Shown here: positions 12,350-24,142 of the stretch, in pieces
Layout of the letters: each line of letters begins with the position of its first letter
How positions within the stretch are numbered: the first letter of the stretch is position 1
Notes under the pieces: generated by a model
What the model was told of the DNA's origin: nothing
The model's database searches: none
The model's input: only the letters and a program-made list of their open reading frames with translations
Position numbers and translations under genes: made by a program
Assembly (NCBI GenBank): GCA_022579005.1
Contig: MU401727.1
Location: forward strand, 1-43,312
DNA length: 43,312 bases
Direction of reading: 5' to 3'
Source: Poronia punctata
Lineage: Eukaryota > Ascomycota > Sordariomycetes > Xylariales > Xylariaceae

Positions 12350-12884
12350 AGCTAATACTTTATATATATAAGCTTAAAAAGTTATAAAAGTATTAATTAA
12401 TTTAATAAAGTATAACTATATACTTAAAATATTTATATTTTATTTAAAAAGCTGTTTTTATTTATTATTATACTTAATTTAAATATAGTAGTAAAGATTA
12501 TAAAAGTTTAGTTTTAAAATCCTTTTTATTAACTTTAGCTTATTTATTACTTTTAATAAAAAAAATAAAAAGTATTTATTTTTTATAGTTACTTTAGTTA
12601 AGCTTTTATAATTAATATAAAGCTTTATAGTTTTATTTTATTTTAATATAAATAAAATAAAAGCTTTTATATTTGCTTTTAAGTGCTATATATAGCTTAT
12701 TTAAAAGTATTTTTTTAAAGTATTTTTTAAGCAGTTACTATTAAGCTTTTATAATAAATTAAATTAAACTATATAGTACTTATATCTTTTTTACTAAGTT
12801 TATTATATATTATGTTTTTTTAAGTAATAACGTTTTTGCTAATAGTTTAAAGTATATATACTAAAACCTTTTAAAATACTTAAT

Positions 12885-14475
12885 TAAATTAATTTTATTT
12901 ATAGTGCTAAGTTTATTATTAATTTTAAAAAATAGTAACCTTTTTTAAAAACTAATACTTATACTTATTAAGTTAATAATATATATTGCTTAACTATTAA
13001 CTATACTTTTAATAAACTTTTTTAAATTTATTTTTTAATATTTGCTATAAAACTATTAAATAAAAGCTATATTTAATAATATACTTAACTAACCTATTTT
13101 TAATTATAATATTAAAAGCTTTAATGCTTTTTACTTTTTATATATTATATAAAATTTTTGCTTAAAAGTTTGCTTAATTTTTTAATTATTAATTATTTAA
13201 AAACTAGCTATATAAGCTGCTTAATACTTTATTAGCTTTTTATTTAGTTTTATTTATAAAAGTAATAAAATATTTCCTTTTTATAAATACTTTTTTAAAA
13301 AGTTTTTATATATAATATTAACTTAAGCTTTTATATTTATATTTATAATAAGTTTTTAGCTTTTATTTACTGCTTAAAAAAGTAATAACTACTACTTAAA
13401 ATAGCTTTATAATATTAAATGCTTTATAAAACTTTGCTAAAATAAAATAAATATATTATTTTATTTTATTTTAGCTTAGCTTTTAACTTTTTATTTTTAA
13501 AATTTAACTAAGCTACTTAAACGTTTTATGCTTTATTTTTAAGCTATTTAAATAGTTTTTGCTTAACTTTGCTTAACTAGCAATTTAATACTAACTATTT
13601 ATCTTTTAAGCAATATTTAGCTATATAGCCTTTTTTACTATAATAATAGCACTTTATAAAGCTATTATTAGTTTATAATAATTTGCTTTAATTTTAATTT
13701 ATTTATTACTTAAATAAGTTATTAATATTCTTTTAAAATATTTAAGCACTTTTAAGTTATTTATTAATTTGTTTTATTTTAGCAAGCATTTAGCATATCT
13801 TTACTTTTATAACAGTTTATACTTTTTATTAACATAGTACTAAATACTTTATTATTTTTTAGCTTTATATTATATTATTATTATACTGTTAAATAATATA
13901 TATTACTTTATTAAAACGTTCTTTAGTTTTTTTAAAGCTTATATTAATAGTTAAAAGCTAGTTAGCTATTATCTTTTTAACAATATAGCACTTTTAAGCT
14001 TTTATACTAATACTTGCTAATAAAAAAAAATCTTTTAAGCTTTTTTTTTTATTACTAAAGCTTATATAATTTTAAAAGGTTTGCTTAAATAGCTTTAAAT
14101 TAACATTTTCTTACTAAATAAACTTTTAAAAATTATTAAAAGTAGCTTTATTTTATAAATTATTATAATTTAATATTTTTTAATAAAAACGCTAATTTAT
14201 TTAAATATTAAACTTAGGTTAAATTAAAGCTTATATAATTTATATTAAATTTTTATAGCTAAGCTTTTGCTAATTACTTTTTTTATAACTATAATTTAAT
14301 TTTTAATTTTTAAAATAGTAGCATTTTACTTTAGCTGCTTATAATTATATATAAAAGCTTTAATATTATCATTATATTATAGCTTTTTTTACTTAAAAGG
14401 TAGCTAAAGCAACTATATATTTTAATTTATTATATTAATAATTTAATTTAAAAAGTTATTTTTTTCGCTTTTTAA
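12885..14475. other. Copy B segment absent from copy A
   Basis: Copies A and B align up to about 5058/12885 and resume at about 5070/14477, so this segment of about 1.6 kb is present only in B. It is as AT-rich as its surroundings. No target duplication or terminal repeats were found at its edges, so deletion from A is at least as likely as insertion into B. Confidence 0.55.
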
Positions 14476-15130
14476 ACTTTTATAAAAACTATTATAATAA
14501 AAGCTTTTATTAAATAAGCTACTATATAATAATAGCTTAAAGTAATAAAAATAGCTTTTACTTTTTTAACTTTTTTAAAAGTTGCTAGCTATTAGCTTAT
14601 TATTTATTTTAATAAGTAAAATATTTTATTTTAAGTTTTTTAGTTTGCTATTAAGTTTTTTACTTTTTTTTAATATTTATTATTACTTTTTTATTTTTAG
14701 CTATTTATAAATTTACCTTAACTATTAGCTAGTTCTTTTAATTTTTATTGCTTATTTTTAATATTAACGTTATTAAGCTTATTTATACTATTACTACTTA
14801 TTTGCTTAGCAATTATAAACTATACTTAGTCTTTAGTTTAAATCTTTTTACTAAACATTATATTATAATTTAAAAATAAAAAAATAGAAAAGTATAAAAA
14901 TCTTAGTAATAAAGTATTTATAAAGTAATGTTGCTAGCAATTTTAAAAACTATGTATATTAAACAACTTTTATTTAGTTAGCTAAGTAAGTAACTAAGCT
15001 AGCTAAAAGAAATTTAAAAAAAATATAACTAGCAAAGCCTTGGCTATTAATTAGCATAGCTTTAGCTAATCTGTAGTTTATATGCAAATAGCTTAGCAAG
15101 TAGGTTCTTTAGCTAGGTGCCTTGTTATAT

Positions 15131-16075
15131 TAAATATAAATTAAGTATATTGTTTTTTACAAGCTTAATATTTAATTTATACCTTTTTAAAACTATAAAG
15201 CTTAAACAAAGTAATACTATATAAGCTATTTTTTAAATACTTTTAATTAGCAAATTAATTATAGTTTGCTATACCTTTTTATATTAAGTAAACCTTTTAT
15301 AAAAACATTAACTTACTTTATAAATAGCTACGCAATTTATAATACTACTATATTTTATTTATTGTTATATTTATTTTTTGCATATTTTTCCTAAAAAATG
15401 TAAATATAATAAACCCGCTACTAACAAATTTACTATTTTAAGCTAATTTAGTAATAAAAGAAATTAAGCTATAACTTTATAGCTTAATAAATAGTTAATA
15501 TTTTAATACTACTAAACTAAGTTTAAAACTTTCAGCTTTTAAACATATTTACTTAAAGCAAAGTAAATATAATAAGCGCTAAAAAAATTAAAAAATAAAA
15601 AGATAATAAAACTAGTTAAAAGTAGCTAAAATATAATAAACAAAAATAAACAAAGTTTTAAAAATTTATTATACCTATTAACTACTTAGCAAATTAAATA
15701 AAATATATATTTAATAAACTATAAAGCTTAAATAAAAATATAAAAGCTTTAATAGGTATAATAAACTAGTTTATTTAAGCTATTTAAAGCAAGCTTATAA
15801 CTTTAAAACTTGAGTACTAATATAAGCGCGTTAATTAAAACACTTAGCTAACTATATAGTATAAGTTTTATTTAAAAGGCTTTAGTTAATATTTTTAAAA
15901 AGTAGCTTTCTAGAAAATTAACTTAAATTGTATTATAAAACTAGTTTTATATATAAATGTAAATAATAATATTTATAATATAATTTAAGTTATTATAAAT
16001 CAGTTAAAGGGCTTGCCTTTTTAAAAACATAATTTAATACTTTAAATTATAATTAAAAGAAAGTAAGTATAATAG
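15131..16075. other. AT-rich spacer with an inverted repeat
   Basis: About 950 bp with no open reading frame between copy B and the second LTR element. The only structure seen is a perfect 17-bp inverted repeat, 15665-15681 against 15749-15765 (TTTATTATACCTATTAA and its complement), separated by 67 bp. Confidence 0.6.
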
Positions 16076-16371
16076 TATTAAAAGGAATAGCTTAGATAAA
16101 GACTAATATATACTTTATATTAATAATAAATTTTAAAGGTAAAAAAAAAACTAAGATATATAGTTAAGTGCTATATATACTCCTTTATATTTCTTTTATT
16201 TTAAACCTTTATTATAGCTCTTACTATAGCAATTTATTTATAACTTTTATTTTATAGATTTATTTAAAGGTTTTTTTTATTACATAAATCTTTAATAAAA
16301 ATGGGGTAACTAAGTATTTAGCTAGTTATAGTTTATAGCAGGTCTTTTATAACCTTTAGTTAGCCTTTCTT
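16076..16371. repeat. Left LTR of family 2
   Basis: Aligns to 22533-22821. It starts TATTAAAAGG, compatible with an original TGTT start. The right boundary is good only to about 10 bases. Confidence 0.7.
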
Positions 16372-17158
16372 TTTTATAATCCCTCTTTTATAAAAAACCG
16401 AACTTGTTTTAAGTTATAGCTTATCCTTGTTATAAGTAAAAGTAGCTTTATTAAAAACTAAGTATTTGTATTTAATAAATATTTGCTTTTTTATTATACT
16501 TTTTAGGCTTTAATAGCAGCGTTTTATTTAATTTCTTTTCTATATAGCTAGTTTATTATTATTATTATAAAGTTTAATAATCCTTTTTTAGCAGCTTATA
16601 GCTACTTTTTAAGTTAGTTTAAAAGTTTTAGCTTTTTTAAGTATACTTTATAATACTAAAATAGTTTAAAAAGTATATATTTTAAATTAAAACTAAAGTA
16701 CTAAGTATTGTTTAAACTTTAACTTTTTTATAATACTTAGTAATATAATCTTTTATATTTAACTTAAAAACTAAAAATATTTTTAGCTTTTAACTTTTTA
16801 TTTTTAGTATTTTAGTTAATAAATTCTTTTAAGTAGTTTAGCTAGTACTTAACTAAGTAAAAGGTTATTAAAGTAATTATAAAGTTAATTTATATTAAAC
16901 TAGCAACTTTTTTACTAGTTAGTTAAAAACTTAAATAATATATATTTTTAAACTTAGCTTTTATAATTTAATAGTGCTAATAAGTTAATAAAAACTTAAC
17001 TTATTACTAAGTTAGTTTTTTTTTAATAATATATACTATATAGCTATTTGCTTTTAAGCTTTTATTATTGTTTTTATATAGCGCTAATATACTTTTAAAT
17101 TTTAAAAGCAAATTTTTAGGCTTTTTATTATATTAATTATTTAGTAAGTATTAAGTTA

Positions 17159-17187
17159 GCTAAATTTTAAATTTTAAATTTTAAATT
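17159..17187. repeat. 7-bp AT tandem repeat
   Basis: About four head-to-tail copies of AAATTTT. It is a minor simple-sequence tract inside the family 2 element. Confidence 0.8.
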
Positions 17188-20100
17188 ATAGCTTATTTCT
17201 ATTAGTTTTGTTATAATTACTTTATAAAAAATAGTTTTCTTAAAATTTATATAGCATAAAAGCTTATATAGCATTTATTGCTAGCAGTCTTTAAAACTAA
17301 TTACTTTAATAATAATTAATATATAAGCGCCATTATTACTTTAAATATTAATTTATAATTTTAGATTATTTTGTAGTTTATTTATAGCTTGCTATAGTAA
17401 AATTAAGTTTATTTTTATAGATTTAAGCTAATTTGTTTATAAAGTTATCAATCAATTAAAAACTTTAGTTACTACTAAAGCTTTTAAACTACTTAAAAAG
17501 TTAGTATAGTTTTTTATAGTATATATATGCTGCTTTTTTTACTATTACTATATATTTATATAAAAAATAGTTTATAATAGCTTAAATAAGCTATTTATAA
17601 TAACTTATACGTTATTATAACCTTGTTTATTATAAAAAAGACCTTTAAAATTTAATACTAAATATTGTTATAAATATTTTAATACTAGTAAAAAAGTTAA
17701 TCTTTTTAGGCTTTATTTTTAAAAACTTTAATAGCTTTATAAAAACAGTTTATAATAGATTTATTAACGTTTTTATATTAACTAGTTTATTAATATTGCT
17801 ATAAAACTAGTTTATAGGTTTTTTTATATTTTAAGTAAGCAGTACTAATTTGTTTATATATATTTTTAAATTATTTTAGTCTTAAAAATCCTGTTATTTT
17901 AATTTTACTAAATATGCTTTATAAAGTAAAAGTTTTTATTATTATTAACTAGTTAAAATCTTTTATTTACGCTTATTTATATAACTTTTAAAAAGTTAAT
18001 TTTATTTTATTAGCTTATAAAAAACCATTAATTAAAGCATATTTAAAAAGGTTAAGTATTTTTTAGTTTTTTATAACGTATATATTTGTTTTATAAATAA
18101 CTAGTTTAAATAATGCTATAGTTTTCTTTTTAGTGTTTTTTATTATATTTTTAAATTTTCTTATAAATATAAAAGTATATTAGCTAAAGTATTTTTAGCA
18201 CTAAAGAAATAAGTGATAATAATGTTTTATTATAATATTAACTTTGCTTATTTTACTTACTATAAATTTAGTATTTATTTTATAATAAAATGTTTAAAAA
18301 CTAAATAGTTAATTAAAATGATAAAAGGCTTTTAATTTTATAGTTTAACTAAGTTAGATTTTTAATAAAGAAGCCTTGTAATTACTGCTAACCTTTTTTA
18401 TTATAAACTTTATAATTTAATTTAGCTTTATATAAACCTTTTAAATAAAAAGCTACTAGCTTTTAATTATTAGTTAAAAAGCTTTTTTTAAATAAAGCTT
18501 TAGCTGCTACTTTATTAAAAACATTAGTCTTTATAAAACTTTTATTTTTAAATAAAAAGTATTATAAAATTAAAGCTTTACTTAAAGCTTGTTTTAAAAA
18601 CTTAAAAGCTTTTTAGTAATTAGTTATTTATTATAAAGTAAATATTATAATTATAAAATTATTTAAAAGCTTTGCTATTATTTTATATTTAAAATAAATT
18701 AAAAGTAAAAAGTTATAAAAACCTAAAAACCATTATACTGTTTTTAAACTAGTTTTTCTTTATTATTATAATAAAGTTTTAGTTTTAAACAACTTTAACT
18801 TTAGTTAAATTTACTTTTATAATATTAGTATTAATAATAAACTATGAAAACCTAGTTTTAATAATATAAAATTTGCATTTGTTAATATTAGCTTATAGTT
18901 TTGCTTTTTTATTGTATTTTAAACGTAAAAAAGGTAATATTTATACTTTAGCTTTATATTAAAGTACACTGAAATATTATTAATATATACAATATAAAAT
19001 ATATTTAAATAGTTTTAAAAAGTAATATTAATAAAACATTAAAATATAGCTAAACTATTTATTAAACTAAATAGTATTACTTTAAATTAATATATCTTAT
19101 CTAAAATTTAAAATATAGTTAAGTGTTTTTTAGCTATTTAAATTTAGTAAAAAGCTTGCTTAATATCAATTTTTATAAACTGTTTTACTTTAATAAGTTA
19201 AGTTGGCATTTCTTTAATTAAAGGTAAAAAGTAGCAGGTTTTTTGATTATATTATTTAATTTTTAATAATTAATATAAACCAAAAAATATTCTTTAAGCA
19301 AACAATACTAGCATAGCTTATAAAAGCAAAATTAGTTTTATAAACCTTTTTTTTAAATTATTTTAAATATATTTTTAATAAGCTTTAGCTTTTTAAATGT
19401 TATTTTATATAAAAAGCTATATTTTAAAAACTTAAGAGCTTTTATTAAAGAAATGTAGTAGTTTACCCTTTTTTGTTTAAAAGGTAGTTTTTTAAAACTT
19501 GCTTTATTAAATATATTAAAATGTTTATAGTGTTATTTTAGTCCTCATTATTTAATTTAGTTTTAAAGCTTTTTATTTTTAGTAGGCAGCATTTTTCTTG
19601 CTTATACTTAATAATTTACTTTATTTTTTAAGCTAATAATACTAGTTTTTATATTATATTATTTAATAAATATAGTAAAAGCTTTAGCTATTAATATTAA
19701 TATTTATATTAGTTAGTATTTATATTAACTAATATAGTTACGCTTTAGCTTTTAAAGCTTTTAAGTATTATTAAAGGCAAAATATTTGTATTTATTAAAT
19801 ATTTAATTTTTTAAAGTTTTAAATTAAGCTTAAAAAAGTTATAGTTTTTTAATTAAAAATTTGCTTTACTTAATTATAACTTTATTAAGTTTACTTAGTG
19901 CCTAAGTCTTTTTTAAGCTTATAATATCTTTAAAATTATAATAAGTTTATTTAATTTATTTAATTTTTTAAATTTAAAATTAGCTAGTTTAGCTAGTATA
20001 GTTTTTAGCTTATAAATTTATTGATAAACTTTGGCAATAACCGTATTTAAAATTCTCTATACTTATTTTATTATTGCTTGTTTTTTATATTTATTAGCTT

Positions 20101-22532
20101 TTTTAATAATATTTTTAGTGGTAAAAAGATTTTAAATTAAGTTTTTAGCTTTATTTATAAAAATCCTAAAAAAATAATAATTAAGTTTTTATTTAGTTAA
20201 AAAAGCATTTAACGCTGTTTTATGTTTATAAAAATATTATAGTAAAAAAAAAACTTCTTTTTAATAATTATATTATATTTTATATTAATAATTAAATTCT
20301 TCTTTTAATAATATACCCTTATATATATTTAAATAGGCGTAAAGGCCTTGTTTTATAGCTTATATTGCTTTTTTTCTTTTTAGCAACTTTAAGAAGTTTA
20401 AACTTTAACTTTTATTTAGTTTTAAATACTTTAGCACTTTTATTATAGAACTTATATTTAATAGCAAATATACGTTTGCTTTTATGTTTAGCAAAGCTTT
20501 AGTAGTTAAAATATATTTATTGTTTATTAAAATATAATTAATAGTTAAAAAACTGCTTTTTAAAAGGTTTTTTAAAAAGGTAAAAAGAAATATTTTAATA
20601 AGTATTTATATTTAAAGCTAATATAATAGGTAATTTAAAATAAAGGTTTAATTTTTTTCAGCTTAAATTGTTGCTTTCTTTGCTTTTAATTTTAATACTA
20701 TATTTTTTATTACTTTTATTATAATAAAGTTAACTTAAGCATTATTTAGTTTTTTAAAATAAGGTTTTTAAAATAATAATTGTTTTAGTATTTTAAACAT
20801 AATAAATAAAATACTAACTTTTTAATATTAATAGTTTTGCTTATTTAAAAAAATGTTTAGCATAAATTTAAACATTTTTAGCTTTAGTTTTAAAGCTAAA
20901 GATTTTATAAAGCTTATGTTCTATTTTTTATTTTATAAATTAGCTTAAAATAAAATATATAGTAGTTAACTAGTTAAGATTATTAGTAGCTATCTTTTTT
21001 CACTTATGTTAGTTTATAATTTTGTTATTATTATTTTTACTTTTTTTTATTTGAAAAGGTTTTATATTATTAGTAGTTAAAAATTTAAGTATATTTAAAA
21101 TATATAAAAGAGAATATTAAAAAGATTACTTTTTTTAGCAAATAAAGTATATTTAATTAATTCAGTAATTTATTATTTATCTTACTTTTAAACTTAAATA
21201 ATAAGATATAAGCTTACCTAGCTTATTTAATAAAATTAATTTAAACTTGAAAATTTATTATTATTACCTATTTATAAGTCTTAGTACTTAATTTAAGCTA
21301 CTTTAAATTTATTTAAGTTATAATACTACTAATAAAGGTAAAATAGCACATTTTTAAAGGTTTTTAAAAGTAACTCCTAGCTATCTTTACTAGAATAAAT
21401 AATCTTAATCTTTTAGCTATTAACTTGCTAATATAGCTGGCAATATAAGTAACTTTATTACACTTGTTAATAAAATAGTTAATGTTTAATTATAAATTTT
21501 TATTTAATAGTATATATTAATACTTAAAATAAACTTTAGCTTTTTTTAGCTTTATTATTAGTTAAAAACAAAAAACTTTATTTTAGCAAAGTATTTAGTA
21601 TTATTTAAAAGTTTAAATGCTATAGTGCTACTATAGCCTTTTTAAGTTAAATTAGCTATAGCTACTACTATTAAAATAATTTAATTTTTTAAAGCGTTAT
21701 TTGTTTTTGTTTAACCTTTATACTTTATTTTTTTAAGTACTAGCAATACTAAGATTTTAGTGTATAGTTTTATTTATATTACTTAAACTTATTACGTTTT
21801 AAGCTATAGCTTTTAATTTAAAAGGCTAAGTTTAAAAAATGCTAGCATTTTAATTAATTATTTTTAATATTTAGTATTAGCTTTTAATAATTTTAAAGTA
21901 TGCAGTGCTTATTAATAACTAGTGCTTAAAATTTTAAAACATAATAGCAGGGTTTTTTATTGCTAGTAAACTAATTTTGTTTTAATTAATAATTTATTAA
22001 ATAATTTAAAAGCCTCTTGTTTATTAAAAGTAATAGCTTAAAATAATATAGCTAAGGCTTTTTTAACATTTAAAAAATATATTATATTAGTTTTTATATA
22101 ACGCTAAAAGTAAGTTAATATCTAGTTTTTTTAAAAAAAAAACAAGATTTTTTGCTTTTTTATAATAAAAAAGTTTAGGTTTTATAATAATTAGCTAAAA
22201 TTTAAAAACTATTGCTATATTACATTATTATACTTTAGTTTTCTTTTTTTTAGTTAAAAATGGTTTATAGTTTTTAAGTTAAACTAAACTTAGCAGCAGG
22301 ATATTATTGCTATATAGTTAATATAAAAAAGCAGGCCTTTTTTAGCATATTATTAATAAAAGTTTTTAATTATTTACTAAGTTTTAAAAAACTAAACATT
22401 TAATATATTAAGTTTAGTTAATTTACTATATAAGGCCTATTTAGTTTATTATATTAAGTTAGTAAAGTATTATTTTTTTAAAAAATTATAGTTTTTTAAA
22501 AGAATAATATAATAACTTTTAAATTATAATAA

Positions 22533-22821
22533 TATTAAAAAAATAGCTAGTATAAAACTTAATATATACTTTATATTAAAAGTAAAATTAAAAATAAAAA
22601 AAGAAATTATATATAGTTAAGTGCTATATATACTTATTTATGTTTTTTTATTGTAGCTCTTTATTATAAGCCTTGTTATAATAATTTATTTGTAACTTTT
22701 ATTTTATAGCCTTTATTTAAAGGCTCTTTTTATTACTTAGAGCCTTAACAAAAAAGGGTAACTAAGTGTCTAGCTAGCTATAGTGTATAGCAGGTCTCTT
22801 TTAACCCCTAGTTAGCCTTTT
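22533..22821. repeat. Right LTR of family 2
   Basis: Partner of the repeat at 16076-16371. It retains more C in places (CTCTTTTAACCCCTAGTTAGCC), so the two LTRs have mutated independently. The right end is uncertain by about 10 bases. Confidence 0.7.
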
Positions 22822-23752
22822 TTCGATTATAGCAAGCTAGTAATTAACTTATAGCTATAAGGAATTAGCAAGTATAAGCTAGTAAGTAAATAGTTTAAAA
22901 TATAAACTACTAAAAAAGATTAATTGTTAATAAGTAATAAATATAAATAATAATTTAAGATATTATAATATTATATATGTTTTTTAAAATAATATAATAA
23001 TAAACTTCTTTAAAAAAGCAAGTATATACTAAAAAGCTATACTTATTTTAATTAAATAATAAAAGTATTAGCTTATAGTTATAATAGTTTACTTTAATAT
23101 TATAGCATTTTTATTTATAAGAAAACGTAACAGTTTTTTAAAATATAATTAACTATAATATTAAAGTAAAAAGTATAATATATAATTTATTAAGTTATAC
23201 TAAAAAAAACCAAAAAGATTTAAAAAAGTAAGTTAATATTTAATAAACCTAATAAGTAATAAAGTAGTAAATATATAGTATAGTAAGTATAGTAGTCTTT
23301 TTAAAGAAAATATAATTAACGTTATTTAAATAATAAAAGTGAGAAATAAAAACATTTAAAGTATTTATTAAATATATAGTTTTAATAAAAGTATTTTTTA
23401 AGTATAAGAATAGTTGTTAAAAAGATATTAATTAATTAATTAATATTAAGTGTTAAATTTAAAACTTTATAATTTAAAAAGAACTACTTTAATTTAATAT
23501 TAAAAATATATAAATATTAAAAAGCAAAGCTAAAAAGGTTTAAAAGCAATATAAAAATAATTATATAGTAAAAATATGAATTAGCTAAAACGGCTAAAAA
23601 CTAAGTTAAAAAATAAGCTTATAACACTAAAAAGATATATAAAGCTAAATATAACTTAATAATTTATTAAAAAAACAGGCTTAACTTTTAAATACATTAT
23701 AAATATTAAGTTATTAAAAACTAGTAACTTTTAAAAAGTAGTATAATAAAGC
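22822..23752. other. AT-rich gene-free spacer
   Basis: About 930 bp between the two LTR elements. There are no open frames, no RNA gene and no clear match elsewhere in the window. It is part of the DNA into which the family 1 element inserted. Confidence 0.6.
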
Positions 23753-23757
23753 ACTTA
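23753..23757. repeat. Left target-site duplication ACTTA
   Basis: The five bases before the left LTR are ACTTA, identical to 30001-30005 just after the right LTR. A 5-bp duplication is the usual product of Gypsy or Copia integrase. Confidence 0.85.
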
Positions 23758-24142
23758 TATTAAAATCCTTTTTAATACCCTTAACTTTATAAACTATATT
23801 AAGACTATTAGAACGCAAATATCTTATAAATATAAATATTTGGTTTTTTATACATTTATTATTAATTATGTTAAACTTACCTTATTAAAAAAGTATATAT
23901 ATAGTATACATATATAGTATATAACTAGTATATATAAAGTACGCGTTTTTTATGTATTAAATATATAAAGTATACGTGTTCTTTTTATATTGCTAATAAG
24001 TTTTAATTATAATATAAACTTTTATAGCTATATAAAACTTACTAAAAAAAGTTTTTATAACTTTTTTTTTTAATTATTTAAGTTAATATAGTACTATAAA
24101 TAGTAAGGTATTATAATTATATTTACTTTAGCTAAACTAACA
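23758..24142 (+). repeat. 5' LTR of family 1, copy 2
   Basis: Runs from TATTAAAATCC to ACTAACA. Its ends are fixed because similarity to the other two LTR copies stops at exactly these bases on both sides. Confidence 0.9.

Larger units (their letters stand above)
8685..15130. mobile_element. Degraded transposon, copy B, carrying nested insertions
   Basis: Collinear with copy A (1905-5740) but longer. Once the insertions at 10851-11662 and 12055-12349 are removed, it is about 5.3 kb. It also holds about 1.6 kb (12885-14475) missing from copy A. Nucleotide differences from copy A are mostly transitions. All frames are closed by stops. The right end repeats at 5515-5740 and 6770-7005. Element class is not determined: no LTR pair or clear terminal inverted repeat is visible, and the coding content is unreadable. 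Confidence 0.7.
16076..22821. mobile_element. RIP-degraded LTR retrotransposon (family 2), about 6.75 kb
   Basis: Two direct repeats of about 290 bp (16076-16371 and 22533-22821) bracket 6.2 kb of AT-rich DNA without open frames, the size expected of a full-length LTR retrotransposon. The repeats share blocks such as ATATATAGTTAAGTGCTATA and AGTTAGCC. Their outer right ends are blurred by mutation, and no convincing target duplication was found. Just inside the left repeat the minus strand reads AAAAGAGGGATT, a possible polypurine tract, which would place the coding direction on the minus strand. Gag and pol cannot be read. Confidence 0.75.

Noticed and set aside
16071..22835. Target-site duplication for the family 2 LTR element
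   Set aside because: Candidates such as AATAG against TATAG match only 4 of 5 bases and depend on an uncertain LTR end.
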